Assembly: GCF_032050975.1 (NCBI RefSeq)
Contig: NZ_CP116967.1
Location: forward strand, 3,035,001 to 3,099,000
Direction: 5' to 3'
DNA: 64,000 nucleotides
Origin: Candidatus Nitrospira allomarina
GTDB taxonomy: Bacteria > Nitrospirota > Nitrospiria > Nitrospirales > UBA8639
Positions 27,014-36,977 of this stretch are shown here, in pieces. Positions within the stretch are counted from its first letter, which is position 1; each line of letters opens with the position of its first letter. The notes under the pieces were generated by a model. The model had not been told where the DNA came from. It saw only the letters and a list, made by a program, of their open reading frames with translations, and ran no database searches. A program made the position numbers and the translations under genes.

Positions 27014-27823
27014 TCAATCTTCATAGTGGGGTTGAGGAACAGATTTGATCGGTGCCGATGGAGCAGGCATCCGTTTCTGAAATTCTGGTGAAAAGGGGTT
27101 GAGGATGGGTTCATGAGTTAATCGTTGCTGAGTCCTGACGAGTTGCAGGCTTTGAGTCGTGATTTCCAGCCGGTCAATCGGGATGTCGAGAGAGAGGATA
27201 TTGGGAATCCCATTAATGGCGAACATTTGGTAGGCCAGCGACCAGGTGAGCTTTTCTTTTCCTTGTTCTTTGACAATGAAATCGGCTTCCGGTGAAGGAG
27301 GCCCCTTAAACAGCAGGACCCAGAGATTGGATCGGAAGGTTGGCGCTGACGGTTCTGTCGGAGGAACAAATTCAGGGACAAGGGAAGGAATGTTTTGTAA
27401 GGGAACCGCAGGGGAAAATTCCACTTCGCATCGCTGAACATACAAGGTCGGAATGTTCTTGCCTTCATTTAAATCGGGAATATAGGAGAAGGAATAGCGA
27501 ACTTGGATGCCATTCCGGGTATAGGTGTAAACATCTTCGCCATTTCCTGGTGAAACCAAATTTTTGAAATATTTTTCCCAATCGGGGAACGTGTAGTAGC
27601 TGAAAACACGGAGGGCGGCTTTTCGGGATCGAACCGCCATCGGAGTTCCTAGTGTTTGGCGTAGCTCTTCTTGTGTTAAACCTAAATAGCCGTCTTCAAA
27701 ATAGGGTTTGGCTGAACCAGGGGTAGGCCACAAGATTCCCCCTATGCTACAAAGTATTGTAATTAACGCGGCAAAGGCCACCCATATAAGCGGCCTTTTA
27801 CAAAGTGGGAAGGAAAATGTCAT
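27014..27823 (-). CDS. Exported or membrane-anchored protein with BamE-like N-terminal motif
   Basis: A 269-residue protein with an N-terminal hydrophobic helix (about residues 10-35, ending near GSAKP), either a signal peptide or an anchor. It is followed by DGYLGLTQEELRQTLGTPMAV, which matches the start of SmpA/BamE-type domains, then a beta-rich region with a single Cys (VQRCEVEF) and a Pro-rich C-terminus. I do not recognise it further. Together with the protein at 26104-26544 it may belong to an envelope system typical of this lineage (inference). Confidence 0.55.
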   Translation of the reverse strand: MTFSFPLCKRPLIWVAFAALITILCSIGGILWPTPGSAKPYFEDGYLGLTQEELRQTLGTPMAVRSRKAALRVFSYYTFPDWEKYFKNLVSPGNGEDVYTYTRNGIQVRYSFSYIPDLNEGKNIPTLYVQRCEVEFSPAVPLQNIPSLVPEFVPPTEPSAPTFRSNLWVLLFKGPPSPEADFIVKEQGKEKLTWSLAYQMFAINGIPNILSLDIPIDRLEITTQSLQLVRTQQRLTHEPILNPFSPEFQKRMPAPSAPIKSVPQPHYED

Positions 27824-27955
27824 AAAAAGAGAGTGAATTTCGTAATCCTATTTCTTGAAATTCCTGGAAGTCAAGAATGGGGGATGAGAAATGGCTGATA
27901 GGCCTTGAGAAGTTGACCGTGAGTTGGGATGTTTTTGAATGATGAGGGGGTAAGA

Positions 27956-30900
27956 ATGAGCACATTAGAAGCGGCTTTAGAATCTCGAATCCTTGTGCTA
28001 GATGGAGCCATGGGTACCATGATTCAGGCCCATAATCTGAGTGAAGGGGATTTTCGCGGGACGCGTTTCCTGGACCATGCCTGTGATGTCAAAGGCAATA
28101 ATGATCTGCTAAGCCTGACGCAACCAAAAATTATTGAAGATATCCATGTGCAATACCTTCAGGTTGGCGCCGATATCATTGAAACGAATACCTTTAATTC
28201 CAATGCTATTTCTCTAGCCGATTATCAGATGGAGGCTTTGGCCTATGATTTAAATTTGGCAGGGGCCCAATTGGCTAAGCGTGCGGTGGCTCGGGTACAG
28301 GCAGAGAAACCTGGTCGGACGTGTTGGGTCGCCGGGGCCTTAGGCCCCACCAATCGAACTGCATCGATGTCGCCTGATGTAAATAATCCGGCATTTCGAG
28401 CGGTCACCTTCGATGACTTAGCTGCAGCGTATTATGATCAGGTTCGGGGATTGGTGGAAGGTGGCGTCGACCTTCTTCTGGTCGAAACCATTTTTGATAC
28501 GTTGAATGCGAAGGCCGCTTTTTATGCTATTGCTCAGTATAGCGAAGAAGTGCACCGCCAATTCCCAATTATGGCGTCGGTCACGATTACGGATCTCAGT
28601 GGCCGGACGTTATCAGGGCAACTGATCGAGGCGTTTTGGAATTCTATTTCTCATGCCAATCTTTTGAGTGTGGGGATAAATTGCGCGTTAGGGGCCAAAC
28701 AAATGCGCCCTTATATTGAAGAGCTTTCTAAAGTGGCGCCCGTCTATATCAGTTGTTATCCCAATGCGGGATTGCCTAATGCCTTTGGCGGGTTCGATGA
28801 GACGCCAGAGCGAATGGGCGGAGACCTTCGCGATTTTGCCAGCCAAGGCTGGGTCAATATTGTGGGTGGGTGCTGCGGAAGTACGCCAGAGCATATTCGA
28901 GCGATTGCGGGAGGGGTCAAAGATTATGCTCCGCACAAAAAAACACATGTTCCGCGTCTCACCCGGTTGAGCGGATTTGAACCACTGACTATTCGGCCAG
29001 AAGGAAATTTTGTCAATATTGGTGAACGGACCAATGTAACGGGTTCACCGAAATTTTCAAAATTGATTCTCAACGGGAATCTTGAGGAAGCCTTGGCTGT
29101 GGCGCGCCAGCAAGTCGAAGGAGGTGCGCAAATCATCGATGTGAATATGGATGAAGGGCTCTTGGATTCCCAGAAAGCCATGGTTGAGTTTTTAAATCTG
29201 ATCGGATCCGAGCCGGATATTGCCCGTGTTCCCATTATGATTGATAGCTCAAAGTGGTCGGTCATTGAGGCGGGACTCAAGTGTATTCAAGGTAAGGGTG
29301 TTGTCAATTCCATTAGTCTCAAGGAAGGCGAGGACCAATTCCTGGAGCAGGCTCGGAAGATTCGTCGCTTTGGTGCTGCCGTGGTGGTTATGGCATTCGA
29401 CGAAACAGGTCAAGCAGATACGCTTGACCGAAAAGTGGAGATCTGTACGAGGGCCTATCGTCTTCTGACCGAGAAGCTGAACTTTCCGCCGGAGGACATT
29501 ATTTTTGATCCCAACATTTTGACTGTTGCAACTGGCATGGAGGAACACAATGCCTATGCCGTGAATTACATTGAGGCCACGAGACAAATCAAAGCCACGT
29601 TGCCTTTCTGTAAAGTCAGTGGTGGAGTCAGCAATATTTCCTTTTCCTTCCGAGGGAATAATACGGTTCGCGAAGCTATACATTCCGCGTTTCTTTACCA
29701 TGCTATCAAGGCGGGGATGGACATGGGAATTGTGAATGCCGGCCAATTGGGAGTTTATGAAGAAATTCCCAAAGATCTCCTCAAATTAGTAGAGGATGTC
29801 TTGTTGAATCGGCGGCCGGAAGCTACTGAGGAATTGGTTACCTTCGCGGAGACGGTCAAACAACAGGGCAAAGCAACTGTAATTGATGATGAGTGGCGCC
29901 AGGGCACGGTAGAAGAACGTCTCTCGCATGCGTTGGTGAAGGGACTTGTCGAATTCATTGATGCCGATGTGGAGGAAGCCCGTCAGAAATACCCTAAGCC
30001 TCTGGATGTCATTGAGGGGCCTTTAATGGATGGGATGAATGTGATCGGGGAGTTGTTTGGCGCGGGAAAAATGTTTTTGCCTCAGGTGGTCAAAAGCGCG
30101 CGAGTCATGAAAAAAGCTGTGGCGTATTTGTTGCCGTTTATGGATGCGGAAAAGGTTGAAGGTGAGAGTCGAAGCCAGGGTAAGATCCTGCTCGCGACAG
30201 TAAAGGGCGACGTGCATGACATTGGAAAAAACATCGTCGGTGTGGTGCTAGCCTGCAATAACTATGAAGTTCTCGATCTGGGTGTGATGGTTTCCTGTGA
30301 CAAAATATTGCAAACCGCTCGCCAAGAAAATGTGGATCTGATTGGCCTTAGTGGACTGATTACTCCTTCCTTGGATGAAATGGTTCATAATGCACGAGAA
30401 ATGAGTCGAGAAGGCTTCTCTATCCCTCTGCTAATTGGCGGAGCCACCACCAGCAAGGCCCATACCGCGGTGAAGATTGCGCCCGGGTATACCAGCCCAG
30501 TCGTGCATGTATTAGATGCGTCCTTAGCGGTTAATGTCGTACGCAAGTTAATGAGCCCTGATGATAAAAACGCTTTTGTGCAGGATGTGCAGGCGAAACA
30601 ACAGAAAACGCGGGAAGCCTATCTAGCCAAGACAACGGCCAAAAAATTTGTATCATTGGAAGAAGCGAGAAAGCAGCCCTTCGACATTCATTGGGAGACG
30701 GCGTCCATTGCCAAGCCTAGTGTTCTTGGTTGCAAAGTTCTTGAGGATGTGACACTTGAAACGCTTGTTCCCCTAATTGACTGGTCCCCCTTTTTCCACG
30801 CATGGCAATTGCGCGGGAAATTTCCGAAAATTTTTGAAGACCCCGTGGTTGGGCCAAAGGCCAAAGAACTCTTTGACGACGCTCAAAAGCTCTTGCAAGA

Positions 30901-31627
30901 AATCATTGACCGAAAATTGCTTACGGCCAAAGGTGTCTATGGATTGTTCCCAGCCAATAGTCAGGGCGATGACATTATCATCTACAAAGATGAGACGCGT
31001 TCGGAGCGTGTTTCAGTCTTTCATACTTTGCGCCAGCAAATAGAAAAGCCTCGAGGGGATTTTTATTATGCATTGGCTGATTTTGTGGCCCCGCAGTCCA
31101 GCGGAAAAGCGGACTATATCGGTGGTTTTGCCGTCACGGCCGGCCTTGGTATCGAAGCCCTCTGTCAGCGGTTTGAACAGGATCATGATGATTATAACGC
31201 TATTATGGCTAAGTCTTTGGCCGATCGATTAGCCGAGGCCTTTGCCGAATGGCTCCACCGTGAAGTGCGGCAGGAATGGGGATTTGGCCAAGATGAGCAA
31301 TTGACCAACGAGGAGCTCATTCAAGAAAAGTATCGTGGAATTCGTCCCGCGCCGGGGTATCCGGCCTGTCCGGACCATACTGAGAAACAGCATTTGTTTG
31401 AGTTGTTGCAGGTTGAGAAAGCCGTAGGTATTCAGCTGACCGAATCCTATGCCATGTATCCGGCTGCGTCAGTCAGTGGTTTCTATTTTTCGCATCCCCA
31501 AGCCAAATACTTTTCCGTTGGAAAAGTGCAGCAGGATCAAATCCAAGATTATGCCAAGCGGAAAGGGATGGATGTCTCGGTGATGGAACGCTGGCTTTCC
31601 CCAAACTTGTCCTATGACCCTACTTGA
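27956..31627 (+). CDS. metH: Cobalamin-dependent methionine synthase MetH
   Basis: A 1223-residue protein with all four MetH modules. The homocysteine/zinc domain has [11 protein letters not shown] and likely zinc ligands Cys 243 (VGINCALG) and Cys 306-307 ([11 protein letters not shown]). The pterin/methyltetrahydrofolate domain contains [16 protein letters not shown]. The B12 domain carries [12 protein letters not shown] with axial His 754 and [13 protein letters not shown]. The C-terminal SAM-dependent reactivation domain has [17 protein letters not shown] and [15 protein letters not shown]. It methylates homocysteine from methyltetrahydrofolate through methylcobalamin. I choose ATG 27956 over an upstream start because GAGGGGG lies six bases before it. 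No cobalamin or SAM riboswitch is recognisable in the short upstream gap. B12 use also fits the radical SAM genes downstream. Confidence 0.97.
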   Translation: MSTLEAALESRILVLDGAMGTMIQAHNLSEGDFRGTRFLDHACDVKGNNDLLSLTQPKIIEDIHVQYLQVGADIIETNTFNSNAISLADYQMEALAYDLNLAGAQLAKRAVARVQAEKPGRTCWVAGALGPTNRTASMSPDVNNPAFRAVTFDDLAAAYYDQVRGLVEGGVDLLLVETIFDTLNAKAAFYAIAQYSEEVHRQFPIMASVTITDLSGRTLSGQLIEAFWNSISHANLLSVGINCALGAKQMRPYIEELSKVAPVYISCYPNAGLPNAFGGFDETPERMGGDLRDFASQGWVNIVGGCCGSTPEHIRAIAGGVKDYAPHKKTHVPRLTRLSGFEPLTIRPEGNFVNIGERTNVTGSPKFSKLILNGNLEEALAVARQQVEGGAQIIDVNMDEGLLDSQKAMVEFLNLIGSEPDIARVPIMIDSSKWSVIEAGLKCIQGKGVVNSISLKEGEDQFLEQARKIRRFGAAVVVMAFDETGQADTLDRKVEICTRAYRLLTEKLNFPPEDIIFDPNILTVATGMEEHNAYAVNYIEATRQIKATLPFCKVSGGVSNISFSFRGNNTVREAIHSAFLYHAIKAGMDMGIVNAGQLGVYEEIPKDLLKLVEDVLLNRRPEATEELVTFAETVKQQGKATVIDDEWRQGTVEERLSHALVKGLVEFIDADVEEARQKYPKPLDVIEGPLMDGMNVIGELFGAGKMFLPQVVKSARVMKKAVAYLLPFMDAEKVEGESRSQGKILLATVKGDVHDIGKNIVGVVLACNNYEVLDLGVMVSCDKILQTARQENVDLIGLSGLITPSLDEMVHNAREMSREGFSIPLLIGGATTSKAHTAVKIAPGYTSPVVHVLDASLAVNVVRKLMSPDDKNAFVQDVQAKQQKTREAYLAKTTAKKFVSLEEARKQPFDIHWETASIAKPSVLGCKVLEDVTLETLVPLIDWSPFFHAWQLRGKFPKIFEDPVVGPKAKELFDDAQKLLQEIIDRKLLTAKGVYGLFPANSQGDDIIIYKDETRSERVSVFHTLRQQIEKPRGDFYYALADFVAPQSSGKADYIGGFAVTAGLGIEALCQRFEQDHDDYNAIMAKSLADRLAEAFAEWLHREVRQEWGFGQDEQLTNEELIQEKYRGIRPAPGYPACPDHTEKQHLFELLQVEKAVGIQLTESYAMYPAASVSGFYFSHPQAKYFSVGKVQQDQIQDYAKRKGMDVSVMERWLSPNLSYDPT

Positions 31628-31953
31628 GGATATAGAGAATTTTGATTTCCAATTTTTGTGAGTAGCGGGGTTCCGTAATCATTTGGGGGAGAGACAGGAG
31701 GAGTATTTTAAAGTCGGTCTGAAATCTACGAGTGCTAATCTGGATCAGAATATCGTTGACCACTTTCACCTGACCAACGGCTGATCCCAATTTCTTGAGA
31801 TTCCCATAAGGCCTGAATTTCTTGAGCTGCCAAATCCGCTTCTTTTGTCCGCTCTTCACCTTCTGGTAATTTCTGAATTTCTTTTGAAAGAGCTTGGCTT
31901 GGCTCTGGGCCTCGCCCTCGCGGGGAGTTTTTGAGTAACACATTGATTGGCAT
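31620..31953 (-). CDS. Small gene of unknown function, apparently frameshifted
   Basis: The frame starting at ATG 31951-31953 has an excellent ribosome site (GAGGTAACT before ATG) and reads as a normal acidic protein: [15 protein letters not shown], then [33 protein letters not shown]. After about 56 residues it turns into unlikely sequence and stops at 31735. A second frame, overlapping but shifted, becomes protein-like exactly there ([19 protein letters not shown] through KILYILK) and ends at 31620, overlapping the metH 3' end by eight bases. Joined near 31780-31795 they would give about 105 residues. This could be a real frameshift mutation, a sequencing error or programmed shifting. Family unknown. 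Confidence 0.4.
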
Positions 31954-32240
31954 AGTTACCTCATGTTGTATCTTAATGTTTCATGGATAGCGCCTCGTCG
32001 CGTGGACTGTCAAGTCTGACGAAGGAAAGGACTTGTCTGCCAGAATGGCCGGTTGTGAATGTCCCATCTACGTGAGACTTTCTTAGTTCCTTGGGCATCG
32101 TACCTTTCAATGAAACCCATGAAAATTATTGTCCCGGGCTGGTAGCGGTTTAGCCAAGGTTGCCTTCTGGATTGTCCCTAAAGCGGAGAAAATTCTGTCA
32201 ACTTCGCTCTACCGTCTACGTCCTAATAAGCATGCTAAGA
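31954..32240. other. Intergenic region, nothing recognised
   Basis: About 290 bases between two minus-strand genes. A short inverted repeat CAAGTC/GACTTG lies near 32010-32035. A plus-strand frame (32129-32476) overlaps the downstream gene antisense and looks like a shadow. Confidence 0.35.
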
Positions 32241-32753
32241 TTAGACCAGGATCGGTTGGAGTTTGTCGGGGGATTCAACCATTAAAGATTCAATTGGGTG
32301 GCTTATGCTCTGAAGAGCTTTCACGATCCATTGATATCGTTCTTCGGCCCAATTATCAAATGCAGAAGAATTTTCAAATACCAAGTCCCAGGCGGGAACT
32401 GAGTCCAATAGCAACAATTGATGGGGAGCGTTATGTCCTGGGAAATATACCACCAAGACTGCAGATTTTCCCATGAGACTGATATCCGTAAACATATGAA
32501 TCATGGCTTGGGCTGGAAGCTCATTTGTGCGGGAGGCGGCTTCAACGATTGGTCCATAAATACGATGGAGGAGTTGTTGTGTCGTTTCATAAGGCGATTT
32601 GCTTTGATGGAGATGGGGATTGGGCGCCTCACCTAGCAGATTCGTTACTAGATATTGGAGGGCTTCCCATGAGGGCATAGCCCCAGAATTGACCAGCGAA
32701 TCCATTAAGTACGACATCCAGTTCCGACATTCAGGCATGATTGTATTGCTCAT
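32241..32753 (-). CDS. Soluble protein of unknown function
   Basis: A protein of about 170 residues without signal peptide or membrane segments, mixed helix and strand. Two ATGs lie six bases apart (32759 and 32753). The GTGAGGA ribosome site is too close to the first and well spaced from the second, so I choose 32753. Its sequence (WMSYLMDSLVNSGAMPSW, IYGPIVEAASRTNELP, MGKSAVLVVYFPGHNAPHQLLLLD) has normal composition, but I do not recognise the family. It is divergent from the radical SAM gene group; the AT-rich gap between them (about 340 bases) is shared. Confidence 0.6.
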   Translation of the reverse strand: MSNTIMPECRNWMSYLMDSLVNSGAMPSWEALQYLVTNLLGEAPNPHLHQSKSPYETTQQLLHRIYGPIVEAASRTNELPAQAMIHMFTDISLMGKSAVLVVYFPGHNAPHQLLLLDSVPAWDLVFENSSAFDNWAEERYQWIVKALQSISHPIESLMVESPDKLQPILV

Positions 32754-32927
32754 GGACATTTCCTCACAGCCATTTCTTAGGGGTTCTAAGAAATTTTAGA
32801 GTTGTTGATGAAGAGTACGCTACCAGACAAGGAAGGAATTCCCAGGGCAGATGAGTCATTCTAATATGAAGATATTATTCGGTCAAATATTAATTTCTTT
32901 CAATACTAGTTGACCGTGCGATTGGCC

Positions 32928-32957
32928 TTGACCATGGTTTTTTCAAGGACTTAGAAT
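32928..32957 (+). promoter_or_regulatory. Likely promoter of the radical SAM gene group
   Basis: TTGACC (32928-32933), an 18-base spacer and TAGAAT (32952-32957) lie about 140 bases before the first radical SAM start. The surrounding 32760-33094 interval is strongly AT-rich. The predicted transcript starts near 32964, giving a leader of about 130 bases that carries two tiny overlapping frames. Confidence 0.45.
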
Positions 32958-32994
32958 GTGGAATCTATCTAATGAAAAAAACTAATAAAAATCA

Positions 32995-33075
32995 ATGAGT
33001 TATTTTATGATAAGAATAATTGATGAAATAGGTTGTTCAAGATGTCGTTTGATTGACTTAAACGCGAATAAATAA
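32995..33075 (+). CDS. Possible 26-residue leader or precursor peptide
   Basis: A short frame inside the leader of the radical SAM genes, ending 19 bases before the first radical SAM start. It begins MSYFMIRIIDEIG and has a central GCSRCR with two cysteines three residues apart. It overlaps by ATGA the stop of an even shorter frame (MKKTNKNQ, 32972-32998). It has no clear ribosome site and lies in AT-rich DNA where short frames arise by chance, so it is only a candidate. If real, its position would fit a peptide substrate or a regulatory leader peptide. Confidence 0.15.
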   Translation: MSYFMIRIIDEIGCSRCRLIDLNANK

Positions 33076-33094
33076 TTTTACCTAGGGTGTAAAA

Positions 33095-34990
33095 ATGAGG
33101 ATAAATTATGATAAAGGTGGGTTGATTCGCCCCTCTAAGATTCAATTACCAAGAGCGACTGATTTCAAAGAGTCAACCAACAAGTCCAAGATCCTGTTGG
33201 TCTTTCCCCCAGACTGGTACCCCTCAGAACCCTATCTAAGCCTTCCGACCTTAACGGCTTTTCTTCGATCTGCCGGCCATGACGTAGTCCAAAAAGATGT
33301 CAATCTAGAAATGTACGACTGGTATTTTAGCCGGGACTTCCTCCGTCGCATTCTAAAAAAAGTTCCCCAGCAACTTGATCGTCTCAAAAAGATTAGAAAG
33401 AGTCGTGAGTTAACGGATGAGGAAGTGGATCTTCAGTTAGCTCTCTGCAATTGTACCCGAGGCTACATCAGCGATTTAGCGGAAAGAGCCGAGAAAGCAA
33501 AGGAAATTGTTCGAAGCCAAGAGTTTTACGAGAGTGACAAGCTGGAATGGGTGATGAACACATTCAGGGAAGTGACGGCCACGATATCCTTGGTGTATGC
33601 CCCGGCAAGAATCTGCATGCCTCCAATGGAAACCGATTTATCCTATAAACTGTTTATGTCGTCTGAAGTGCTTGAGGCCGTTGAAGATACCCAAGTCAAT
33701 ATTTATCGGGATGTGTTTGAGGAAATTCTGAAGCCGGCCATTCTGGCCGAAAAGCCTGACGTCATTGGGATTTCAATTGTTCTTCGCCAGCAATTGTTTT
33801 CTTCTATGACATTTTGTGCACTCATTAAGGAGCAATTTCCCGAAATTCATGTGACCATCGGAGGCAATACTGTCACCCGCCTGAGGGAAGTGCTTCCAGA
33901 TATCCCAAATCTCTTCGCATTATTTGATAGCGCGATCGTCTATGAAGGTGAAACTGCCCTGTTGCGATTAGTGGAAGCCATAGGCTCGAATGGGGATTTA
34001 TCACATGTACCTAATTTACTATTCAGAGATGCAGCGGGGATTCATGTAAATTCCGAATCCTACGCCGAAAATATGGGCGAGTTACCTCCTCCAGATTTCG
34101 ACGGATTGCCATTAGAGAAATACTTTGTACCCGAGCCGATTCTTCCCTACTTAGCCACTCGTGGATGTTACTGGGGGCGGTGTGAGTTCTGTGATCATGG
34201 TGAGGGCTATACAGCAGGGTATCGGACCAAAAGGGATTGGCAGATTATTGAAGAACTCACCTATTTAAAAAATAAATATCAGGCCCGACATTTTCATTTT
34301 ACCGATGAGTCATATCCCCCTGCCTTATTTCGAAAACTCACCAAAAAATTGATTGAGTCAAATTTAGATATTGCCTGGACCACACATATCCGTTTCGAAA
34401 AGAGTCTTCTTGAGGACCAAGTTTGGGCGGATGCCAGGACATCGGGATGTAAATTCCTTCATATGGGCTATGAATCCGGAAGTGAGCGGGTGCTTCAACT
34501 CATGGATAAGGCGACCACGACGGAGGTGATTCAGCGAAGCTTGGAGTTGTCCTCCAAACACGGGGTTTGGAATCATGTCATGGGATTTTTTGGATTCCCT
34601 GGTGAAACTTACCAAGAGGCCAAATTCTCTATTCAATTTTTAGAAGATAATCGGGAACACGTCCATTCGATTGGATTTGGGACATTTGATTTGAGCAAAC
34701 ATACCCCCGTCGCGAAGAATCCTGAAAAATTTGGCATCACCTATTATAAAAACCCGGAATGGGATTTGGCCTTGGATTACTATTTTACGGTAAAAGAGGG
34801 GTTGAGTATTGAGGATGCCGAACGGGTATTCGAGGAATTTGAGCAAAATCATTATGCTGGGTGGGATTTGAAAATTTTCGTGCGGGAGTATGTGTTTTTA
34901 TACGTGGCCCACTTCGGGACCAATAAGTTACCTTCGCTGCAATTTCGGCTCGACTCGCACGATTCTTCAACGAAATTAGCCTCTGTCTAA
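33095..34990 (+). CDS. B12-binding-domain radical SAM protein, copy 1
   Basis: A 631-residue protein. The N-terminal part begins KSKILLVFPPDWYPSEPYLSLPTL (about residues 30-55), followed by a helical insertion of roughly 130 residues, then a B12-binding-type Rossmann region (KPDVIGISIVLRQQLFSSMTF, HVTIGGNTVTRL). The radical SAM barrel holds Cys 358, 363 and 366 in RGCYWGRCEFCDHG, a C-X4-C-X2-C spacing. Further barrel blocks are FHFTDESYPP, IRFEKSLLED, GYESGSERVLQLMDKA and GFFGFPGETYQEA. Such enzymes use a [4Fe-4S] cluster, SAM and usually cobalamin for methylation, ring or rearrangement chemistry. No DxHxxG motif is present, as usual for this class. GGGTG lies seven bases before the ATG. A paralogue follows 19 bases later. 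Substrate unknown. Confidence 0.9.
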   Translation: MRINYDKGGLIRPSKIQLPRATDFKESTNKSKILLVFPPDWYPSEPYLSLPTLTAFLRSAGHDVVQKDVNLEMYDWYFSRDFLRRILKKVPQQLDRLKKIRKSRELTDEEVDLQLALCNCTRGYISDLAERAEKAKEIVRSQEFYESDKLEWVMNTFREVTATISLVYAPARICMPPMETDLSYKLFMSSEVLEAVEDTQVNIYRDVFEEILKPAILAEKPDVIGISIVLRQQLFSSMTFCALIKEQFPEIHVTIGGNTVTRLREVLPDIPNLFALFDSAIVYEGETALLRLVEAIGSNGDLSHVPNLLFRDAAGIHVNSESYAENMGELPPPDFDGLPLEKYFVPEPILPYLATRGCYWGRCEFCDHGEGYTAGYRTKRDWQIIEELTYLKNKYQARHFHFTDESYPPALFRKLTKKLIESNLDIAWTTHIRFEKSLLEDQVWADARTSGCKFLHMGYESGSERVLQLMDKATTTEVIQRSLELSSKHGVWNHVMGFFGFPGETYQEAKFSIQFLEDNREHVHSIGFGTFDLSKHTPVAKNPEKFGITYYKNPEWDLALDYYFTVKEGLSIEDAERVFEEFEQNHYAGWDLKIFVREYVFLYVAHFGTNKLPSLQFRLDSHDSSTKLASV

Positions 34991-35009
34991 TGTCAGGAGC
35001 GTTGACCCT

Positions 35010-36977
35010 ATGACTGATACCTTAATTGAAATCGAGCGTGGTGGTTCGACCGATAAATTCAGACGGACGTTTAAAACGATGTTGCTCTTTCCTCCGGAAT
35101 GGGTTCCTACCGCTCCATACCTTGCTTTACCCAGTCTGACCGCCGTACTTCGGTCCTATGGCCATGAGGTTGTACAGAAAGATGTCAACATTGAAATGTA
35201 CGACTGGTTTTTCAGTGATACCTTTTTAATCTGGGTAAAGCTTCGAATGGATCAGCAGCGGCGAGGTTTGAAGGAACGAAAGGCCCGCAATGAATTGACC
35301 GATTTGGAACGAGACCGACTGGCTTGTTTGACATCGCAAGATGCGATAGATGTCATGGAATTGGCTGAACGAGCTACGGAGGCCAAAGCCATTGTGCGAG
35401 GCGAGTCATTTTATGATGCAGGAAAACTGGAATGGGCCTTACAAACATTCCGCGATGTTATGCAGTTTATTTCTGCCGCCTATTTCCCCGCTTCCCTTGT
35501 ATTCTATCCCATGGAAAGTAATTTGGGGTATCGCTCGGGAGTTTCGACTGAAGTATTGGCATGCCTGGATGACGATCTTGTTAACGTGTATCGGGATGTG
35601 TGCCGTCAGTTAGTGCTGCCTGCTATTCAGAGAGAACAACCGGAAGTGATAGGAGTTTCCGTCGGAACCCAAATGCAACTTCTGGCGGGTATGACCTTTT
35701 GCAAAATGATTAAAGAGGAATTTCCTGATATTCATGTGACCGTGGGTGGCAATGTGATTACCCGGTTAAAAGATGATCTCCCAAAACGGAAGCAATTTTT
35801 CACACAAGTCTTTGATTCGGCCATATTGTACGAAGGTGAACATGCGTTGGTTTGGTTGTTGGAAGCGCTGGCGGGTGAACGTGACTGGGGCAAGGTCCCT
35901 AACTTGATGTGGCATCAAGGGGGGGAGGTTCGTGTGAACGATGAAATATATACCGAAAAGACGACGGCCTTGCCTCTTCCGGATTTTGAGGGGTTACCCT
36001 TGGATGCCTATTTTGTCCCGGTTCGAATTTTACCTTACTTGGCCACTCGAGGGTGTTACTGGGGACGTTGTACCTTTTGTGATCATGGGCAGGGATATTT
36101 CGATCAGTACCGTGGAAAGCCCGCGCATGATGTAGTCCGAGAAATCAAAGCCTTGAAGGAGAAATACAAGGCAGAGCACTTTTTATTTTCAGATGAATCC
36201 TATCCTCCCGCCTTATTGAAAAAGGTTTCGCAATTGCTGATTGAGGAGCAGGTGGGGATAAAATGGACGACCTTAATCCGGTTTGAAGAGTCATTGCAGG
36301 ATCCCGAAATATGGAAACAAGCCGTTCAAGCTGGCTGTTGCACGCTGTATTATGGGATGGAATCGGCAAATGAGCGTGTTTTGGAGCTCATGGATAAGCA
36401 TGCGAAAAAGGCTGTGATTGAAAATAATCTACGGGAGGCCGCCAAAGCCGGGATCTGGAATCATGTAATGGCTTTTTATGGATTTCCAGGTGAAACTCGG
36501 GAAGAAGCCGAGGAGACACGGGAATTTCTCCTTGAAAATAAACGGTATATTCATTCGGTGGAATTATTCTATTTTGTGGCCTACCGGCATACACCAATGG
36601 TTCGGAATCCTGATAAGTTTGGTATCACCATTCATAAGCAGGAAGAGTATGATATGCCTCTCGATTACTATTACACGTTGAAAGAACCTGGTGGAATCAC
36701 TTGTTTGGAGGCGATGCAATTGGCAGAGGAGTTTTATCAGAAAGACTTTGAGCCATGGGCTGTTAGAGTCAATGCCCGGGAACATGTATTCCTCTATATT
36801 TCCAAATTTGGTACGAATTACCTGCCCCAGATCTATGCGATGAAAGCCGGGCAGGATGAACCACGAACTGATGGGGTGCAAGGTTTGATTACCTGGCCTG
36901 TGGCTAATGCGCCTTCCGAGAAAAATTCAAAAGGTGAGTCAGGAATGTCCCGTGTGGTTAGTCATGCTGCTCCGTGA
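35010..36977 (+). CDS. B12-binding-domain radical SAM protein, copy 2
   Basis: A 655-residue paralogue of the preceding gene with the same layout: MLLFPPEWVPTAPYLALPSLTAVL, the helical insertion, a B12-binding-type segment (QPEVIGVSVGTQMQLLAGMTF, HVTVGGNVITRL), and a radical SAM barrel with Cys 349, 354 and 357 in RGCYWGRCTFCDHG (again C-X4-C-X2-C). FLFSDESYPPALLKK, YYGMESANERVLELMDKHAKK and AFYGFPGETREEAEETRE follow. The two proteins align along their whole length but are well diverged, so this is an old tandem duplication rather than a recent one, and they probably act on different positions or substrates or form a heterodimer (inference). AGGAG lies 11 bases before the start. Its 3' end overlaps the opposite-strand J-like gene by 20 bases. 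Confidence 0.9.
   Translation: MTDTLIEIERGGSTDKFRRTFKTMLLFPPEWVPTAPYLALPSLTAVLRSYGHEVVQKDVNIEMYDWFFSDTFLIWVKLRMDQQRRGLKERKARNELTDLERDRLACLTSQDAIDVMELAERATEAKAIVRGESFYDAGKLEWALQTFRDVMQFISAAYFPASLVFYPMESNLGYRSGVSTEVLACLDDDLVNVYRDVCRQLVLPAIQREQPEVIGVSVGTQMQLLAGMTFCKMIKEEFPDIHVTVGGNVITRLKDDLPKRKQFFTQVFDSAILYEGEHALVWLLEALAGERDWGKVPNLMWHQGGEVRVNDEIYTEKTTALPLPDFEGLPLDAYFVPVRILPYLATRGCYWGRCTFCDHGQGYFDQYRGKPAHDVVREIKALKEKYKAEHFLFSDESYPPALLKKVSQLLIEEQVGIKWTTLIRFEESLQDPEIWKQAVQAGCCTLYYGMESANERVLELMDKHAKKAVIENNLREAAKAGIWNHVMAFYGFPGETREEAEETREFLLENKRYIHSVELFYFVAYRHTPMVRNPDKFGITIHKQEEYDMPLDYYYTLKEPGGITCLEAMQLAEEFYQKDFEPWAVRVNAREHVFLYISKFGTNYLPQIYAMKAGQDEPRTDGVQGLITWPVANAPSEKNSKGESGMSRVVSHAAP

Noticed and set aside
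27824-27955. Cobalamin or SAM riboswitch before metH
   Set aside because: The gap is too short for a cobalamin riboswitch, and no B12 box or SAM-I core is visible.
32129-32476. 115-residue plus-strand frame
   Set aside because: Antisense shadow of the minus-strand gene 32241-32753, which has normal composition and a proper start.
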